The notes below the pieces were generated by a model, which worked only from the letters and a program-made list of their open reading frames with translations, was not told where the DNA came from and made no database searches. Shown one piece after another: positions 6,272 through 7,526 of a DNA stretch of 7,526 bases (positions within the stretch are counted from its first letter, which is position 1; each line of letters opens with the position of its first letter). The position numbers and the translations under genes are program-made. The DNA is from Acidimicrobiia bacterium (GTDB lineage: Bacteria; Actinomycetota; Acidimicrobiia; Spongiisociales; JAENVV01), in NCBI GenBank assembly GCA_020352575.1, contig CP070681.1, positions 118,812-126,337 of the forward strand. The letters are read 5' to 3'.

Positions 6272-6585
6272 GTTGGACCGAGATCGCCCCCGTCGCCTCC
6301 CTCCCCGAAGGCCGAGGGGTGCGGGTCGAAGTGGGTTCCCACCGCATCGCGGTCTTCCGGCTCGCAGACGAGGTCTACGCCCTTGGCGACCGGTGCTCGC
6401 ACGCAGAGGCCTCGCTGAGCGAGGGCCCTCTGTTCGACGGTTGCGTCGAGTGCCCCCGCCACGGCGCGGAGTTCGACCTCCGCACCGGCCAGCCCGCCTC
6501 CCTCCCCGCGTCCAAGCCCGTGCCCGTCTACCCCACCAGGGTCGACGACGGCGTCCTCTTCCTCGACCTGGAGACCACCGCATGA
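6268..6585 (+). CDS. Rieske-type [2Fe-2S] ferredoxin (non-heme oxygenase ferredoxin-like)
   Basis: Small cytoplasmic electron carrier of 105 residues. The two cluster-binding boxes are intact: Cys43-Ser-His45 and Cys62-Pro-Arg-His65, separated by 16 residues, with the following GAEFDLRTG typical of Rieske ferredoxins of the bacterial dioxygenase (BphF/NirD-like) type. There is no membrane segment or signal peptide, unlike bc1-complex Rieske proteins. The ATG overlaps the sufD stop by 4 nt and the stop overlaps the sufC start by 4 nt, so it is co-translated with both; GAAGG at 6254-6258 is a fair Shine-Dalgarno. From general knowledge, a Rieske gene between sufD and sufC recurs in actinobacterial suf operons. 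A role as electron donor for Suf assembly is plausible but inferred; it might instead simply be a client. Confidence 0.93.
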   Translation: MSWTEIAPVASLPEGRGVRVEVGSHRIAVFRLADEVYALGDRCSHAEASLSEGPLFDGCVECPRHGAEFDLRTGQPASLPASKPVPVYPTRVDDGVLFLDLETTA

Positions 6586-7382
6586 CCAACGCCCTCGCCA
6601 TCTCCGACCTCCGGGCCTCCGTGGGCTCGATCGACATCCTCAAGGGCGTGGACCTGCAGGTCCCGTTCGGTGAGGTGCACGCCATCATGGGTCCGAACGG
6701 GTCCGGCAAGTCGACGCTCTGCCACGTCCTCACCGGGAAGTCCGACTACTCGGCGTCGGGCTCGATCCTCCTCGACGGCGAGGAGCTGATCGGCACCCCC
6801 GTCGACGAGCGCGCTCGCAAGGGCCTCCTGCAAGCCTTCCAGTACCCCGTCGAGGTCCCCGGTGTGGGGCTCGAGGAGTTCATGGTCGAGGTGGGCTCTG
6901 CCCGAGGCATCCCGGCTGACGAACTCGAACGTCGTGTCGCGGCCTCGGCGGAGACGTTCTCGATGGGCAACTTCCTCGACCGGGCGATCAACGACGAGCT
7001 GTCCGGTGGCGAGAAGAAGCGCTCAGAGATGTTCCAGATCTCCGTGCTCGATCCCAGGGTCGTGGTGCTCGACGAGATCGACTCCGGCCTCGACATCGAC
7101 GCCGTGCGCCAGGTCGCCGAAGCGGTCGAGGAGCTCCGCAGCCCCGAGGTCGGCATCCTCCTCATCACCCACTACTCGCGCATCCTCCGGTACCTGAACA
7201 CCGACAAGGTGCACGTGATGATGAATGGCCGCATCGTCGATTCCGGCGGCGCAGAGCTCGCCGAGGAACTCGAGGACGGCGGTTACGAGGCCGTCCGGTC
7301 CCGACTCGGCATCGATGCACCGAGGCCGGCTGCCGCCGTCGTGAAGGCCGACCCGTTCTCCGACCTCCCGTTCGAGAACTGA
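6582..7382 (+). CDS. sufC: Fe-S cluster assembly ATPase SufC
   Basis: ABC-type ATPase of the SufBCD complex; ATP binding drives SufC dimerisation and rearrangement of the scaffold. The 266-residue protein has all ABC motifs: Walker A GPNGSGKST (37-45), Q-loop with Gln87 in AFQYP, SufC-type signature LSGGEKKR (140-147), Walker B VVVLDE (160-165) with catalytic Glu165, D-loop SGLD (168-171), and switch His197 in LITHYSR. SGGEKKR and LRYLNTDKVHVM are typical of SufC rather than transporters, and no membrane domain is nearby. The ATG at 6582 overlaps the Rieske stop and has GGAG 8 nt upstream; the frame is open further upstream only as a shadow of the Rieske gene. A Pro/Ala-rich tail of about 20 residues follows GIDAPRP, making it slightly longer than many SufC proteins (about 250). 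SufS and SufU genes, often next, do not follow. Confidence 0.96.
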   Translation: MTNALAISDLRASVGSIDILKGVDLQVPFGEVHAIMGPNGSGKSTLCHVLTGKSDYSASGSILLDGEELIGTPVDERARKGLLQAFQYPVEVPGVGLEEFMVEVGSARGIPADELERRVAASAETFSMGNFLDRAINDELSGGEKKRSEMFQISVLDPRVVVLDEIDSGLDIDAVRQVAEAVEELRSPEVGILLITHYSRILRYLNTDKVHVMMNGRIVDSGGAELAEELEDGGYEAVRSRLGIDAPRPAAAVVKADPFSDLPFEN

Positions 7383-7386
7383 TCCG

Positions 7387-7405
7387 GGCGAGCCGTAGGT
7401 TCGCC
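7387..7405 (+). terminator. RNA hairpin after sufC, possible terminator without a U tract
   Basis: GGCGAGCC (7387-7394) can pair with GGTTCGCC (7398-7405) over 8 bp, including one G-U wobble, with a GTA loop. It starts 4 nt after the sufC stop. No T-run follows, so it is not a classic intrinsic terminator; it could end or stabilise the suf transcript. It overlaps the candidate -10 of the following gene. Confidence 0.35.
7396..7401 (+). promoter_or_regulatory. Candidate -10 element for the last gene
   Basis: TAGGTT fits TANNNT and ends 6 nt before an ATG at 7408, the spacing expected for a leaderless start. That ATG is in a different frame from the recognisable alpha/beta hydrolase codons (see the last gene). 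There is no clear -35 box, and the hexamer lies within the loop and 3' arm of the post-sufC hairpin. Confidence 0.25.
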
Positions 7406-7418
7406 GCATGCAACTCGC

Positions 7419-7526
7419 ATGCGCATCCCGGGATCCGGTGACCGCCGCGTCCTGCTGATCCACGGACTCGGCTCCAGCAAGGTGGGCTGCTGTCTTGCCC
7501 CATGGCTCGCCGGGGGGGGGGGGGGG
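7419..7526 (+). CDS. Alpha/beta hydrolase, N-terminal fragment cut by the window end
   Basis: The in-frame ATG at 7419 opens a frame that runs to the window end (36 codons, the last five from a G run). It reads MRIPGSGDRRVLLIHGLGSSK, in which VLLIHGLGSS is the first core strand and oxyanion-loop HGLG motif of alpha/beta hydrolases (esterase, lipase or related); LAPWLA follows. Catalytic residues lie beyond the window. An upstream ATG at 7408, better placed behind a -10-like TAGGTT, reads MQLA and then shifts frame to a stop after 16 codons. MQLA joined to RIPGSGDRR would be a more usual N-terminus for the family, so one base may be missing near 7420. Substrate unknown. The family is judged from a short stretch only. 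Confidence 0.6.
   Translation, partial: MRIPGSGDRRVLLIHGLGSSKVGCCLAPWLAGGGGG
7512..7526. other. Terminal run of 15 G, probable sequencing artefact
   Basis: The window ends in fifteen G in a row, directly within the hydrolase reading frame. Such runs at contig ends commonly come from two-colour sequencing, where absent signal is read as G. Translation here (a glycine run) should not be trusted, and bases just before it may also carry errors. Confidence 0.8.

Noticed and set aside
5912..6733. 273-codon minus-strand open frame opposite sufD, Rieske and sufC
   Set aside because: Spans three well-recognised genes on the other strand and has a very Arg/Gly-rich central part; no plausible protein.
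1..7526. Mobile elements, CRISPR arrays, toxin-antitoxin or defence systems, tRNA or rRNA genes
   Set aside because: No transposase, integrase, repeat-spacer pattern, terminal inverted repeats, cloverleaf or rRNA-like segment was seen by eye; nearly all sequence is accounted for by recognisable protein genes.

Overview
The window is high-GC bacterial DNA with strong G/C preference at third codon positions, GTG starts, ATGA/GTGA gene overlaps and few Shine-Dalgarno sites. Gene content points to an actinobacterium: a group 2 sigma factor, a Rieske ferredoxin gene between sufD and sufC, and a family 5-like uracil-DNA glycosylase. By general resemblance I favour the class Acidimicrobiia, but nothing here proves it. 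The 3' end runs into 15 consecutive G, which looks like a contig end with a read artefact. I find no RNA gene, CRISPR array, insertion sequence, phage gene or attachment site.

Left part (1-2610). A polytopic membrane protein cut by the window edge (plus strand) converges on, and overlaps by 61 bp, a membrane-bound diguanylate cyclase (minus strand). The cyclase lies directly downstream of a 324-residue group 2 sigma-70 factor on the same strand, so the two probably form a sigma/c-di-GMP unit.

Middle (2611-4920). A 97-bp divergent intergenic region separates the sigma gene from a plus-strand pair. The first gene encodes a predicted lipoprotein with two small beta-sandwich-like repeats and a DUF4015-type putative glycoside hydrolase barrel. 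The second is an Fe-S uracil-DNA glycosylase whose GTG start overlaps the hydrolase stop codon.

Right part (4921-7526). After a 61-bp, relatively AT-rich gap with an imperfect 20-bp dyad and a good Shine-Dalgarno comes a tightly overlapping sufD - Rieske ferredoxin - sufC cluster for Fe-S cluster biogenesis. SufC (ATPase) and SufD (scaffold subunit) normally act with SufB, but no sufB, sufR, sufS or sufU lies in the window. A hairpin follows sufC, then the start of an alpha/beta hydrolase gene that is cut by the end and may be frameshifted.

Most of the window is recognisable housekeeping or accessory content. I see no convincing new defence or mobile system. The items most worth a second look are the sufB-less suf block with its dyad and a 22-codon bridging ORF, the sigma/diguanylate cyclase pair, the putative glycoside hydrolase lipoprotein, and a recurrent pattern suggesting leaderless promoters.
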